This document shows positions 28,070-35,495 of a stretch of DNA of 64,000 bases, in pieces. The position numbers and the translations under genes were made by a program. Position 1 is the stretch's first letter; the number at the start of each line of letters is the position of its first letter. A model generated the notes under the pieces. It did not search any database. It was not told the origin of the DNA and saw nothing but the letters and a program-made list of their open reading frames with translations. Where the stretch lies: positions 1 through 64,000 of the forward strand of contig CP091278.1 in assembly GCA_021650895.1 (NCBI GenBank). The letters are read 5' to 3'. Origin of the DNA: Candidatus Jettenia sp. (GTDB lineage: Bacteria > Planctomycetota > Brocadiia > Brocadiales > Brocadiaceae).

Positions 28070-28639
28070 ATGAAAAAAGAAAATGAAATAAGATCCAGTA
28101 GATTTCCGTATGACATGGCACCGTGGTGTATCCAAAAAATGTCTAGGGTCGTCGAAGAACTGGCTCGGATTGTAGAAATAGTTAACGACAAGGAATCTAT
28201 AACAGAAGAAATCAGAGAAGAAATGCTGTTCTCATTATATCCCGCAATTTATGATGCTACGAAAATGCTATCTTTTTCGTGTGGTGCAGAATGGTCACAC
28301 ACTGATCGTGATATTCTCCTGAAGGGCGGTGACTTAGCCTTTGAAGAGTTACAAGTTAAATATGGCTTAATAGACGAGACTCAAGACAAGGACCGGAAAC
28401 GAATAAACGACATCAATGAATTCATCTCAGTTTGTCGCGGTTTCCTTCAGGAAAACAGATCACCCAATCGGACCTTTATTCACGAATTACTTGGCCGAAC
28501 TCGCATCAAAGAACCACTGATTGACTGCCTTGGGGACAAATTAGAACGTGTCACAATGGGCGAAATCGAGTGGTCAGAATTCGTTTCTGAAGCTTTGGTA
28601 CTGCTCTCTGACATCGAGAGAAAGCAAAATCGAAAATAA
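28070..28639 (+). CDS. integron cassette 2 protein of unknown function
   Basis: A 189-residue soluble, mainly helical protein that I do not recognise. It has a C-terminal run of acidic helices and no obvious catalytic motif, signal or membrane segment. It is the only gene of the cassette that begins at the core site GTTAAGTC (28047) and ends at GACTTAAC (28642-28649), the exact complement. AAGAGG lies upstream of the ATG. Cassette genes of this kind are often defence, toxin-antitoxin or orphan genes; none of these is shown here. Confidence 0.65.
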   Translation: MKKENEIRSSRFPYDMAPWCIQKMSRVVEELARIVEIVNDKESITEEIREEMLFSLYPAIYDATKMLSFSCGAEWSHTDRDILLKGGDLAFEELQVKYGLIDETQDKDRKRINDINEFISVCRGFLQENRSPNRTFIHELLGRTRIKEPLIDCLGDKLERVTMGEIEWSEFVSEALVLLSDIERKQNRK

Positions 28640-28641
28640 AA

Positions 28642-28672
28642 GACTTAACAAATTTATCCAGCCGACCGCAAA
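28642..28672 (+). other. attC left half, truncated by a RAYT element
   Basis: GACTTAAC (28642-28649) is the R'' core matching the start of cassette 2. It is followed by AAATTTATCCAGCCGACCGC, a normal attC left arm. The right arm and R' are missing: the RAYT element starts at 28683, about ten bases later. The element has therefore inserted into the attC or replaced half of it. Confidence 0.6.
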
Positions 28673-28682
28673 TAAAATAATA

Positions 28683-29136
28683 GGGGTCATTGACAAATAG
28701 TTTTTTCTGATATGATTTTGGAATGGCAAGACCACTATGAATACAATACGAAAATGCATTATACCATGTCACACGCCGGGGTAACGAGCGGAAGGTGATA
28801 TTCAAGGATGATCATGACAAGAATGTATTTCTTGAGTTATTGCATGATGGGCTGAAAACTTATCCTATCATCCTGTACTGTTATGCCCTCTGCAAAGAGA
28901 CGAGCAAAAGTTTTGATGAAATAAAAAGGGAGTGGGGTATCCTGAGGCAAATAGCTATGGACTTGTTGTATCGGGTTGGTAGACTCAGTGGGACTGAGAT
29001 AGGAGAAATGATGGGGATAGACTATAGTACGGTGAGCCAGGGGAGAAAACGATTACGAGAAAAATTGAAAAATGATACCCATATTTCTCAGATTATCAAA
29101 AGTGTCGAGATTGATTTGTCAACAATATTTGACCCC
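28683..29136 (+). mobile_element. internally deleted RAYT (REP-associated tyrosine transposase) element, copy A
   Basis: Compared with the complete copy at 61156-62204, this one lacks the segment from the HFH nuclease motif to the DnaA-like helix region: after IILYCYA it jumps to LCKETSKSFDE. The junction sits on a short CTC homology. The left end GGGGTCATTGACAAATAG and the right end ATTTGTCAACAATATTTGAC with CCCC are terminal repeats with small changes. The deletion removes the HUH residues and the tyrosine, so it encodes no active enzyme. Copy B (31875-32228) carries the same junction. Confidence 0.75.
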
Positions 29137-29151
29137 ATTTTCTCTTTCTCC

Positions 29152-29203
29152 ATTTTAATATTATAACGAAAAGATATTGAGATTTTCAGTATAATTCTTC
29201 AGA
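29152..29203. repeat. 52-bp direct repeat, copy 2
   Basis: This matches 26634-26685 with one mismatch. It sits between the end of RAYT copy A and a short integrase remnant. The distance between the two copies is about 2.5 kb and encloses the antitoxin, the integrase remnant and cassettes 1 and 2. Confidence 0.8.
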
Positions 29204-29204
29204 A

Positions 29205-29310
29205 GGGCTTTCCACATCCTGTTTCAAGTATATTCCATTCGTCTTCAACCTCTGGAGTCTTAAGTCGGGCGTTTTTAGCAATGAAACGAGGTAATAGCAG
29301 TAAAGCCTTA
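29205..29310 (-). pseudogene. second integrase remnant, short
   Basis: On the minus strand the segment gives LYCYYLVSLLK, then in another frame KTPEVEDEWNILET. These match the SNALRLYSYYLTSLQK and EGENEWNLLET parts of the remnant at 27159-27470. The copies have diverged, but the order and orientation relative to the following leader are the same. Confidence 0.4.
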
Positions 29311-29316
29311 TTTCTG

Positions 29317-29387
29317 TTTGACAACTAATATGGCATAACATAGAATGCAGATATTTATAGAATAAAGATAAAAATAAATGTCATAAC
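29317..29387 (+). promoter_or_regulatory. integron leader (attI/promoter-like), copy C
   Basis: TTTGACAAC, CATAGAAT and AAAGATAAAAATAAATGT are arranged as in copy B, with more than 80 percent identity by eye. The core site appears as GTCATAAC and not GTTRRRY, so recombination activity may be lost. It drives the toxin-antitoxin pair at 29414. Confidence 0.5.
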
Positions 29388-29413
29388 AAAAATAAAAAAG
29401 CTGAGGTGAAAAA

Positions 29414-29602
29414 ATGTTTGTTTTGGATAAGAAAAAAATAATAAATAGTTTGCGTGACTTACCAGAAAAAATCACAGTTGAAGAAGCAATGGAGAGATTA
29501 TATTTACTTGCAAAAATTGAAAAAGGCATTAAACAGGCAGATGAAGGCCAATGTATTTCTCATGAGGAAGCAAAAAAGAAAATGAAAAAATGGCTAAAAT
29601 AA
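29414..29602 (+). CDS. antitoxin of a ParE/RelE-type module
   Basis: A 62-residue protein with a short N-terminal segment (DKKKIINSLRDLPEKITVEEAMERLYLLAKIEKG) and a charged C-terminal tail (CISHEEAKKKMKKWL). This is the layout of small antitoxins that precede ParE/RelE toxins in two-gene modules. The gene overlaps the next one by 13 bp, which implies translational coupling. GAGG lies upstream of the ATG. It directly follows the leader copy C, so it looks like a former first cassette. Confidence 0.75.
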   Translation: MFVLDKKKIINSLRDLPEKITVEEAMERLYLLAKIEKGIKQADEGQCISHEEAKKKMKKWLK

Positions 29603-29895
29603 AATGGACTCTTCAAGCTTTAGAAGATGTTGAAGCCGTAGTAAATTTTATTAAAAGGGATTCAAGATATTACGCACGGATGTTTGCAATTAAAGTTTTC
29701 GAGGCAGTAGATCGGTTAGAATTATTTCCCGAATCCGGACGGGTTGTGCCGGAATTAAATCGTAAAGAAATCAGAGAAGTTATTATTGGTAATTACAGGA
29801 TAATTTATAGAATAAGAGATGAATTAGTAGAGATACTTACAGTTTATCATTCCTCAAGGCTGTTCGATGTTAGCAAAATAAAGAATTTGTTATAA
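29590..29895 (+). CDS. ParE/RelE-family toxin
   Basis: A 101-residue toxin with the family pattern: WTLQALEDVEAVVNFIKRDS at the start, LELFPESGRVVPELN in the middle, and REVIIGNYRIIYRI followed by VEILTVYHSSR at the end. Members either cleave ribosome-bound mRNA or inhibit gyrase; by sequence alone I cannot choose. The frame is intact, and its antitoxin overlaps the start, so the module may be functional. Confidence 0.88.
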   Translation: MAKIKWTLQALEDVEAVVNFIKRDSRYYARMFAIKVFEAVDRLELFPESGRVVPELNRKEIREVIIGNYRIIYRIRDELVEILTVYHSSRLFDVSKIKNLL

Positions 29896-29931
29896 CACGT
29901 CATTCCAATTGTAGTATCCATAAAGTAAGAA

Positions 29932-30492
29932 ATGAAAAGCCAAAACAAATATGAAGAATTCAGCTTCTCTATAAATTCAATAGAGTCCGGTTGGTTAAAA
30001 GCGCGAATAGTGGCTAAAAATACATCGCTTGACTTTACAGTTTCTTATTTGTGCAAACCTTTGTCGAATCTCTTGGAGGTTGACGCATACAATGATGGCC
30101 GTTACTCCTTTGCCAGCGGCTTAAAGTCCGAATTCCATCTTGTCTGGCAAGGTGAGCCGTGGCGTTACAACTGGCTTTTTGAACCACAGCAGGATAGAAG
30201 GGTGGCTATCACTATTTACTACTGCGAAGACTACTTGGGTAGTAAGAATGCAGCAGAGCATGTAAAGTTGAGAATTGTTGTTGCATTGGACGACTTATTG
30301 AGGAAGGTTCTTATGGAAGCAGAGAGAATTCTAAGAAGATATGGATTCTTGGGTTACAAAAATGAATGGATACAATCAGATTTTCCAATAGGCAATCTTC
30401 TGAGGCTGCGCTCCATTTTGAATAAAGATGGGCTTCAGGAGACATCCCTATCGAAGGAAGTAGAATACTTTAGCGAGTTATTGCGTTTGTAA
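29932..30492 (+). CDS. cassette-like hypothetical protein (186 residues)
   Basis: A 186-residue soluble protein that I do not recognise. It has a WQGEPWRYNWLFEP segment and an extended helical C-terminus. It ends just before GCGGTCTAAC (30496-30505), which has the form of an attC R'' core, so it was probably a cassette gene. The expected complementary core at its 5' end is missing. No signal or membrane segment is visible. Confidence 0.6.
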   Translation: MKSQNKYEEFSFSINSIESGWLKARIVAKNTSLDFTVSYLCKPLSNLLEVDAYNDGRYSFASGLKSEFHLVWQGEPWRYNWLFEPQQDRRVAITIYYCEDYLGSKNAAEHVKLRIVVALDDLLRKVLMEAERILRRYGFLGYKNEWIQSDFPIGNLLRLRSILNKDGLQETSLSKEVEYFSELLRL

Positions 30493-30498
30493 GACGCG

Positions 30499-30512
30499 GT
30501 CTAACAAGAAGA
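30499..30512 (+). other. attC R'' core truncated by a second RAYT fragment
   Basis: GTCTAAC (30499-30505) fits RYYYAAC and follows the stop of the preceding gene by six bases. About a dozen bases later the sequence changes to the terminal repeat of a RAYT element (ATTCAAATCTTTATTG). This repeats the arrangement at 28642-28683. Confidence 0.45.
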
Positions 30513-30517
30513 AAATA

Positions 30518-30632
30518 GGATTCAAATCTTTATTGTCACACGCCGGGGTAACGAGCGGAAGGTGATATTCAAGGATGATCATGACAAGAATGTGTTTCTT
30601 GAGTTATTGCATGATGGGCTGAAAACTTATCC
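30518..30632 (+). mobile_element. RAYT fragment, copy C (5' end only)
   Basis: It starts with a degraded terminal repeat, then a deletion, then CACGCCGGGGTAACGAGCGG and the coding part for FKDDHDKNVFLELLHDGLKTY. Homology ends at AAAACTTATCC (30632). The CACACGCCGGGG form is shared with copy A, so the two are close relatives. The rest of the gap up to 30833 shows no gene. Confidence 0.7.
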
Positions 30633-30833
30633 GAGAATTCAATCGATCCACAAATGCCATACTAAATATTGTTGTTATGTTAATATTTTATCAACATATA
30701 GTATAGGATTTGTCGTGTGCAAGCATTCTCGGATAGCCTTCTAATGGGTGACCCCATTTTTTTTCTAAGACTGTCTTACGTCAACATTTCTTTCTTCGAA
30801 TGAAAGATATTTTCCAAGAAACTGAGAATACCG

Positions 30834-31028
30834 ATGAAATTCAGCGAGGTGGTTAGACTTCTCGAGACTAATGGGTTCAAAATAATAAAAGAGAAAGGTT
30901 CTATAAGATACTATGGAAAACCTGGATGGGATAAATTGGTTCGTGTTGATTATCATGGTTCAAAAGAAGTACCAAAAGGGACTTGTCATGCTATACTAAA
31001 AGCAGCAGGTATAAAAAGAAAGCAATAG
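30834..31028 (+). CDS. hicA: HicA toxin
   Basis: A 64-residue HicA mRNA interferase with the double-stranded-RNA-binding-like fold. The order of conserved residues is typical: MKFSEVVRLLETNGFKIIKEKGS, then the HGSKEVPKGT block, with the catalytic His, then the C-terminal ILKAAGI helix. The partner HicB gene starts 9 bp after its stop. Confidence 0.85.
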   Translation: MKFSEVVRLLETNGFKIIKEKGSIRYYGKPGWDKLVRVDYHGSKEVPKGTCHAILKAAGIKRKQ

Positions 31029-31037
31029 GAGGTAATA

Positions 31038-31301
31038 ATGATTGATCTGGAATACTCGTTAATAATTGAGGCAACAGAAGAACCTGATTACTTTGGTTTT
31101 TACTCTCCAGATTTAGAAGGTTTTTCGGGGATAGGGCATTCTATTGAAGATTGTATCTATAAAGCAAAGTGGGGAATGAAGGAACATGTCAATTTATTAA
31201 AAGAAAAAGGTTTACCAATTCCATCACGAAATCCCAACCCGAAGATAGTTATTCAAAACGAGGAGAAGTTGGCATTTACATTGTTAGAGAGAAGGGAGTG
31301 A
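31038..31301 (+). CDS. hicB: HicB antitoxin
   Basis: An 87-residue partial-RNase-H-fold antitoxin. It has YSPDLEGFSGIGHSIEDC and a helix following; HicB proteins neutralise HicA. There is no C-terminal DNA-binding domain, so autoregulation by this protein alone is not evident. AGGAGG lies seven bases before the ATG. Confidence 0.8.
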   Translation: MIDLEYSLIIEATEEPDYFGFYSPDLEGFSGIGHSIEDCIYKAKWGMKEHVNLLKEKGLPIPSRNPNPKIVIQNEEKLAFTLLERRE

Positions 31302-31328
31302 TAGGGGTTAAATTGGGAGGAGATATTG

Positions 31329-31541
31329 ATGTATAAGTATGAGATTATAATTTATTGGAGCAACGAAGATGAGGTTTTTATAGCAGAGATACCTGAACTT
31401 CAAGGATGCATGGCTCATGGAGATACTCCTGAAGATGCATTAAAAAATGCTAAGGAAGCGATTCAATTATGGATTGATACAGCAAAAGAATTTGGAGATC
31501 CAATCCCTAAACCAAAAGGTAGTAAATTAATGTACGCATAA
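31329..31541 (+). CDS. second HicB-type antitoxin
   Basis: A 70-residue HicB-fold protein with VFIAEIPELQGCMAHGDTPEDALKNA and the IPKPKG end typical of the family. No HicA gene follows, so it is either an orphan antitoxin or a helper to the upstream pair. The ATG at 31329 is chosen because GGGAGGAG lies about seven bases upstream; a TTG three bases earlier is possible. Confidence 0.8.
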   Translation: MYKYEIIIYWSNEDEVFIAEIPELQGCMAHGDTPEDALKNAKEAIQLWIDTAKEFGDPIPKPKGSKLMYA

Positions 31542-31623
31542 TATTCTTACCTAAGAATTCACTCCATAATGGAAAAAGAGCCTAAAGTTTAAAATAAAAT
31601 CAATACGATACTTAAGGAAGAAA

Positions 31624-31860
31624 ATGATGAAAGTATATTATGATGACGAAGCAGATGCTTTGTATTTAAAGTTGGGAGATAAGTCGCCGGAAGGAGTTAT
31701 AGAATTATCTGAAGGGGTTAATTTAGATACAACTTCTGAAGACAAAATAGTAGGTATAGAAATTCTGAATGCCTCTAAAAAAATAGATTTAAAAACGGTA
31801 CTATCTTACACACTAGAATTTGACAAAAATTTGATACCTCAAAAAATAGCAAGGAAATAG
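31624..31860 (+). CDS. DUF2283 protein
   Basis: A 78-residue protein of the DUF2283 family: MKVYYDDEADALYLKLGD near the start, the VIELSEGVNLD middle and the IVGIEILNASK block. Members are short and often sit next to toxin-antitoxin genes, but their function is not established. An ATG three bases into the gene is an equally good start. Confidence 0.85.
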   Translation: MMKVYYDDEADALYLKLGDKSPEGVIELSEGVNLDTTSEDKIVGIEILNASKKIDLKTVLSYTLEFDKNLIPQKIARK

Positions 31861-31874
31861 GGGAAAAGGAAATA

Positions 31875-32228
31875 GGGGTCGCATGGCACATGTCGATGTA
31901 ACGAGCGGAAGGCGATATTCAAGGATGATCATGACAAAAATGTGTTTCTTGAGTTATTGCATGATGGACTGAAAACTTATCCTATCATCCTGTACTGTTA
32001 TGTCCTCTGCAAAGAGACGAACGAAAGTTTTGATGAAATAAAAAGGGAGCGGGGTATACTAAGTTGGTGGACTCAACGGAACTGAGATAGGAGAAATGAT
32101 GGGGATAGACTATAGTACGGTGAGCCAGGGGAAAAAACGATTACGAGAAAAATTGAAAAATGATAACCATATTGCTCAGATTATCAAAAGAGTCGAGGTT
32201 GATTTGTCAACAATGAAGATTTGACTTC
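31875..32228 (+). mobile_element. internally deleted RAYT element, copy B
   Basis: It carries the same internal deletion as copy A (GTTATGTCCTCTGCAAAGAG at the junction) plus a further deletion near 32061 (GGGGTATACTAAG then TTGGTGGACTC). Its left terminal repeat is reduced to AGGGGTCGCATGGC, and its right end is TTGTCAACAATGAAGATTTG. It lies directly after the DUF2283 gene. Confidence 0.75.
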
Positions 32229-32555
32229 ATTTCACCACTCTTGACAAGAGAAGACAATTTTGCTACCTTGGCTATTATGGTAAGACAATGGCGTATAGAA
32301 TTTGAAAGGAAAGGGCATACTACCATATCCCCGTTTGCACGAGGACAAGTCTTATCACGGGGAAATAAACGAAGGGCATTTTTACTGATAATGATGACCG
32401 TATTTCGTTTAAACAAAATCGTGATTTATTGATCTGTCTTTTATAGAGTACAGGTATAATAATTAAGGAATTGGTAATTTATTTAGTCTTGGTTATTCTT
32501 CCATAAGTTGGCGGGTAACTCTGACGAAATTAAGGATATCGAAAGAAAATGAAAC

Positions 32556-33050
32556 TCATAAACGATTAAAAGAAATTAAATCACTAATCAAGGTGTATCC
32601 CACATACCTGCCACACGCTCTGTTTGATTTTATTTCAAAAAAGAAGATTCTCTTTCCTGTGAATGTGTTCAAGGAAATGAGTTGTAGCATACCATGAGTC
32701 GAAAGTAATAGAGGAAAAACAAGGTTTCCAAGGAATTTATCAAAAAGTTCTTTTGCAATTTTAATTTTCTCTTTAAAGAGAGAATTGCTTTGTCCACCAG
32801 GGAATTTGATCGAGAGAAGATAAGGAATAATGTCGTTGGGAAAATGTTTTGTTTGTGAAACAAAAGCAGCGCCTACGCTAACATTGCAGATTGTAAAATG
32901 ACAGAATTGGATTTTCATGGAAAAGCATAAAAAGTGTACAACGGGAAAGCCATACATTCTTTGCCGCAAGTTATAAAGACAAAAAGGCGGTGATTCTGGT
33001 CTGTTTTTCTCGCAAATTTTCGAAGTTAGCATCTGCAACTTATTTATCAC
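32556..33050 (-). pseudogene. degraded DDE transposase remnant
   Basis: On the minus strand, pieces of a DDE-type transposase alternate between frames: one gives FDSWYATTHFLEHIHRK and the next FEIKSNRACGRYVGYTL. The DSWYA and KSNR blocks are the conserved central part of IS4/IS701-like transposases. The parts are interrupted by stops and frame changes. The flanking stretches 32229-32555 and 33051-33446 hold no gene that I can support. Confidence 0.4.
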
Positions 33051-33446
33051 ACGAGTAGCAACTCCCTAAGTGGGTCTTTTGATGCAAGAGCGGAGTAATG
33101 TATTTAGTCATAGGTTCCGATGATCTGAAAAATACAGGGATATCATCGACGCCGGTATTAGCGAACAATTAGGGAATGTAGTGAGTAAGTATCTGAATGC
33201 CCAAATCAATGAGGGCATACTCCCACTCTGGAAATAGCGTCCACTATTCTGAACATTGCATCTGTAGAATCCTCGACCCAACATTCTTTTTTCATAAACA
33301 TCCTGATAAGAATAGTAACAGAGAGTAGTTTGAGAATTTCGTTTTGGTTGTTTTTCCTTGTTATTAATATCGCGGTTGTACGCATTGAAAAATAGGGTAA
33401 TACTTGTTACATAAACCATATTTCAAACTAAGAAAGGAGGCAGATT

Positions 33447-33836
33447 ATGAATGAAAAAGAGTATCGTGAAAAAGAATATTATAACGTTCCATTTAATATT
33501 GAGATGAGGGCAATGGGGGAAGATTTAGTTGCAGTCAATGAATCAGAGTCTAAAGTATCTGTTATTAACAAATCGGCACGTATAATTCTTGATGGAATCA
33601 GAAATTCGAAGACAGAGAAAGAGATCATAGATGATCTTAAAAATGTGTACCTTATTGGAAAGGAAATTGATCTGGAAGCAGAAATCACCAAGGCAAAAAA
33701 AGAACTAATCGATGCCGGAATATTAATAGAAAGGAAAAGGAAATCTTTTGAAAAACCAAGTGTGATTGTTAAGGATTTGTCAGCTGCACTGAAAAATCTA
33801 GATTATCAGGAATCCGTGATTTCTCAATATGAATGA
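33447..33836 (+). CDS. PqqD-like peptide chaperone (RRE-type) protein
   Basis: A 129-residue protein with the winged-helix PqqD fold pattern: DLVAVNESESKVSVINKSARIILDGI, a helix with EKEIIDDL, and a C-terminal helix ELIDAGILIE. PqqD proteins bind the leader of a ribosomal precursor peptide and present it to a radical SAM enzyme. It has a strong ribosome-binding site (GAAAGGAGG). It is the first gene of the radical SAM cluster, and I infer that it works with one of the enzymes that follow. Confidence 0.7.
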   Translation: MNEKEYREKEYYNVPFNIEMRAMGEDLVAVNESESKVSVINKSARIILDGIRNSKTEKEIIDDLKNVYLIGKEIDLEAEITKAKKELIDAGILIERKRKSFEKPSVIVKDLSAALKNLDYQESVISQYE

Positions 33837-33894
33837 ATTCCTGGCAAGAGCTGGTGTGGCATCAAAATGGAATAAAACATAGCGGCGTATGCAT

Positions 33895-33926
33895 TTGACT
33901 GTACCTGGTAGCGTATGTAGTATAAT
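33895..33926 (+). promoter_or_regulatory. candidate promoter upstream of the B12-radical SAM genes
   Basis: TTGACT (33895-33900) and TATAAT (33921-33926) are 20 bases apart, longer than the ideal 17. It would start transcription about 190 bp before the first B12-type radical SAM gene. The gap 33837-34121 also contains open frames of 20-45 codons without recognisable sequence. Confidence 0.3.
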
Positions 33927-34121
33927 CGGGAGGAGAGAAGATTATTCAGAAACGCTGCAGGAGTTTGAGTCTCGGGTTTTTTTTACAGAGGATTGCATCC
34001 CGTAAGTTTTTTTGATCCCATTGCGGTTGATGAGACATACACTGAGAAGGTGTTTAGGTCATTATACAGAAAAGAAAGATGTACGGTATCCTTCTTTTCT
34101 AAATTTAATAGGGCAAGATGA

Positions 34122-35495
34122 ATGAAAATAACCCTCATAAATTGTGCTGTAAAAACCAGTAAAGAGTACGATGGCGCCAGAGTGCCTCAGGGATGTTTAT
34201 ATCTCCTTTCGGCATCCCGGAATGCAGGCTTCAACGTCAAATTCCGGGATTATCAGTTGGAGAAATTAAAGGACCAGCTTGATACATTCAAATTTTTAAG
34301 GTTCATAGATGATGATGCTGATGTTTTAGCTATCAGTTGTATGAGTAATTTATTACCGTTGGTGGTAAATAGTACAAAGATTTTCAAGGAGAGCTATCCC
34401 GATAAAACGATTGTTCTCGGTGGAATTGGGCCTTCAGGAGTTGCAGAAAGCTTAATTGCAGAATTTCCTCACATTGACGTAATTGTAAAAGGAGAAGGCG
34501 AATTAACCTTTCCTGAACTCCTGAGAGCCTTAGAGGGTAAAAAATCACTTGAAAGCGTAGAAGGACTTCTCTTGAGTAAAGAGAAGGGTACATATCATAT
34601 CACGAGGCCTCGGAAGCGTATAAAGAATTTGAATGATCTTCCTTTCCCTGGTTATGATCAGGTTGATATGAACTCTTATGAAACAGTTGGCATCCAAACG
34701 GCAAGAGGTTGTCCCTTTCCTTGCAATTTTTGTGATGTATCTGCCTATTGGGGACATGATACCACGTATCGCTCTTTAGATCTGGTGATAGAAGAGCTGG
34801 AACTCTTAGAGAAACAATACGGGTTTGAGAAAGTCACTATTTTAGATGATACCTTTATCCTTAACAAGGGAAGGGTTTTTGATTTTTGTAAAGCCTATCG
34901 AGACAGGGGCTTGACGATTAAATGGAGTGCCTATTGCAGAGTTGATTTGCTATCGGATGAAATGATCGAAATATTCGAAAAATCAGGCTGTTACCGGATT
35001 TTTCTCGGCGTTGAGTCTGGTTCAAATAATGTCTTGCGCAAAATTTCAAAACCTATTGATATTGACAGGCTCATTCAAGTAGTGAAAAAAGCAAGCAATA
35101 AATTTATTGTAAGGATAAATTTAATCTGGGGGTTTCCTTTTGAGTCAATGGAGGATTTGAAAGAGTCTGTTTTTCTTCTTTTCTACCTTAAAGAATTTAA
35201 TTGCGACGTAAGTATGGCCCTCTTATCCCCACTTCCCCTTAGCCGTTTGTATAATGAAAAAAAGTATAGACTCATCTTTAGAGAAGACCTGCAATCTAGT
35301 GTTGTGTCCAGTCGTTTTTATTTACCAGAGGGAAATGAATTGGTGAATGGTAAACCTGACGTACTGGTAGACCTTGTTCGTGAACATCCGGGTATTTTTC
35401 CAGGGTTTTATGTGTTTGAAGATAAACTTTTTGAACAAAAATTAGAATATTTGAACTCTTTAGGGCTTGAGATAGAAAAGTTAACCCGCCAATGA
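34122..35495 (+). CDS. B12-binding-type radical SAM protein 1
   Basis: A 457-residue protein with an N-terminal Rossmann-like B12-binding domain (about 1-140; TIVLGGIGPSGVAESLI) and a radical SAM domain whose cluster motif is C197-x3-C201-x2-C204 (RGCPFPCNFCD). It has DDTFILNKGRV and IFLGVESGSN, as in the B12-dependent enzymes that methylate unreactive carbons or rearrange substrates. Its stop overlaps the start of the next gene by four bases. It is a close paralogue of that gene. The substrate is unknown; its position in this cluster suggests a peptide or a cofactor. Confidence 0.8.
   Translation: MKITLINCAVKTSKEYDGARVPQGCLYLLSASRNAGFNVKFRDYQLEKLKDQLDTFKFLRFIDDDADVLAISCMSNLLPLVVNSTKIFKESYPDKTIVLGGIGPSGVAESLIAEFPHIDVIVKGEGELTFPELLRALEGKKSLESVEGLLLSKEKGTYHITRPRKRIKNLNDLPFPGYDQVDMNSYETVGIQTARGCPFPCNFCDVSAYWGHDTTYRSLDLVIEELELLEKQYGFEKVTILDDTFILNKGRVFDFCKAYRDRGLTIKWSAYCRVDLLSDEMIEIFEKSGCYRIFLGVESGSNNVLRKISKPIDIDRLIQVVKKASNKFIVRINLIWGFPFESMEDLKESVFLLFYLKEFNCDVSMALLSPLPLSRLYNEKKYRLIFREDLQSSVVSSRFYLPEGNELVNGKPDVLVDLVREHPGIFPGFYVFEDKLFEQKLEYLNSLGLEIEKLTRQ

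Noticed and set aside
33108..33419. 103-codon minus-strand frame
   Set aside because: No recognisable sequence, no ribosome-binding site; probably decayed mobile DNA next to the transposase remnant.
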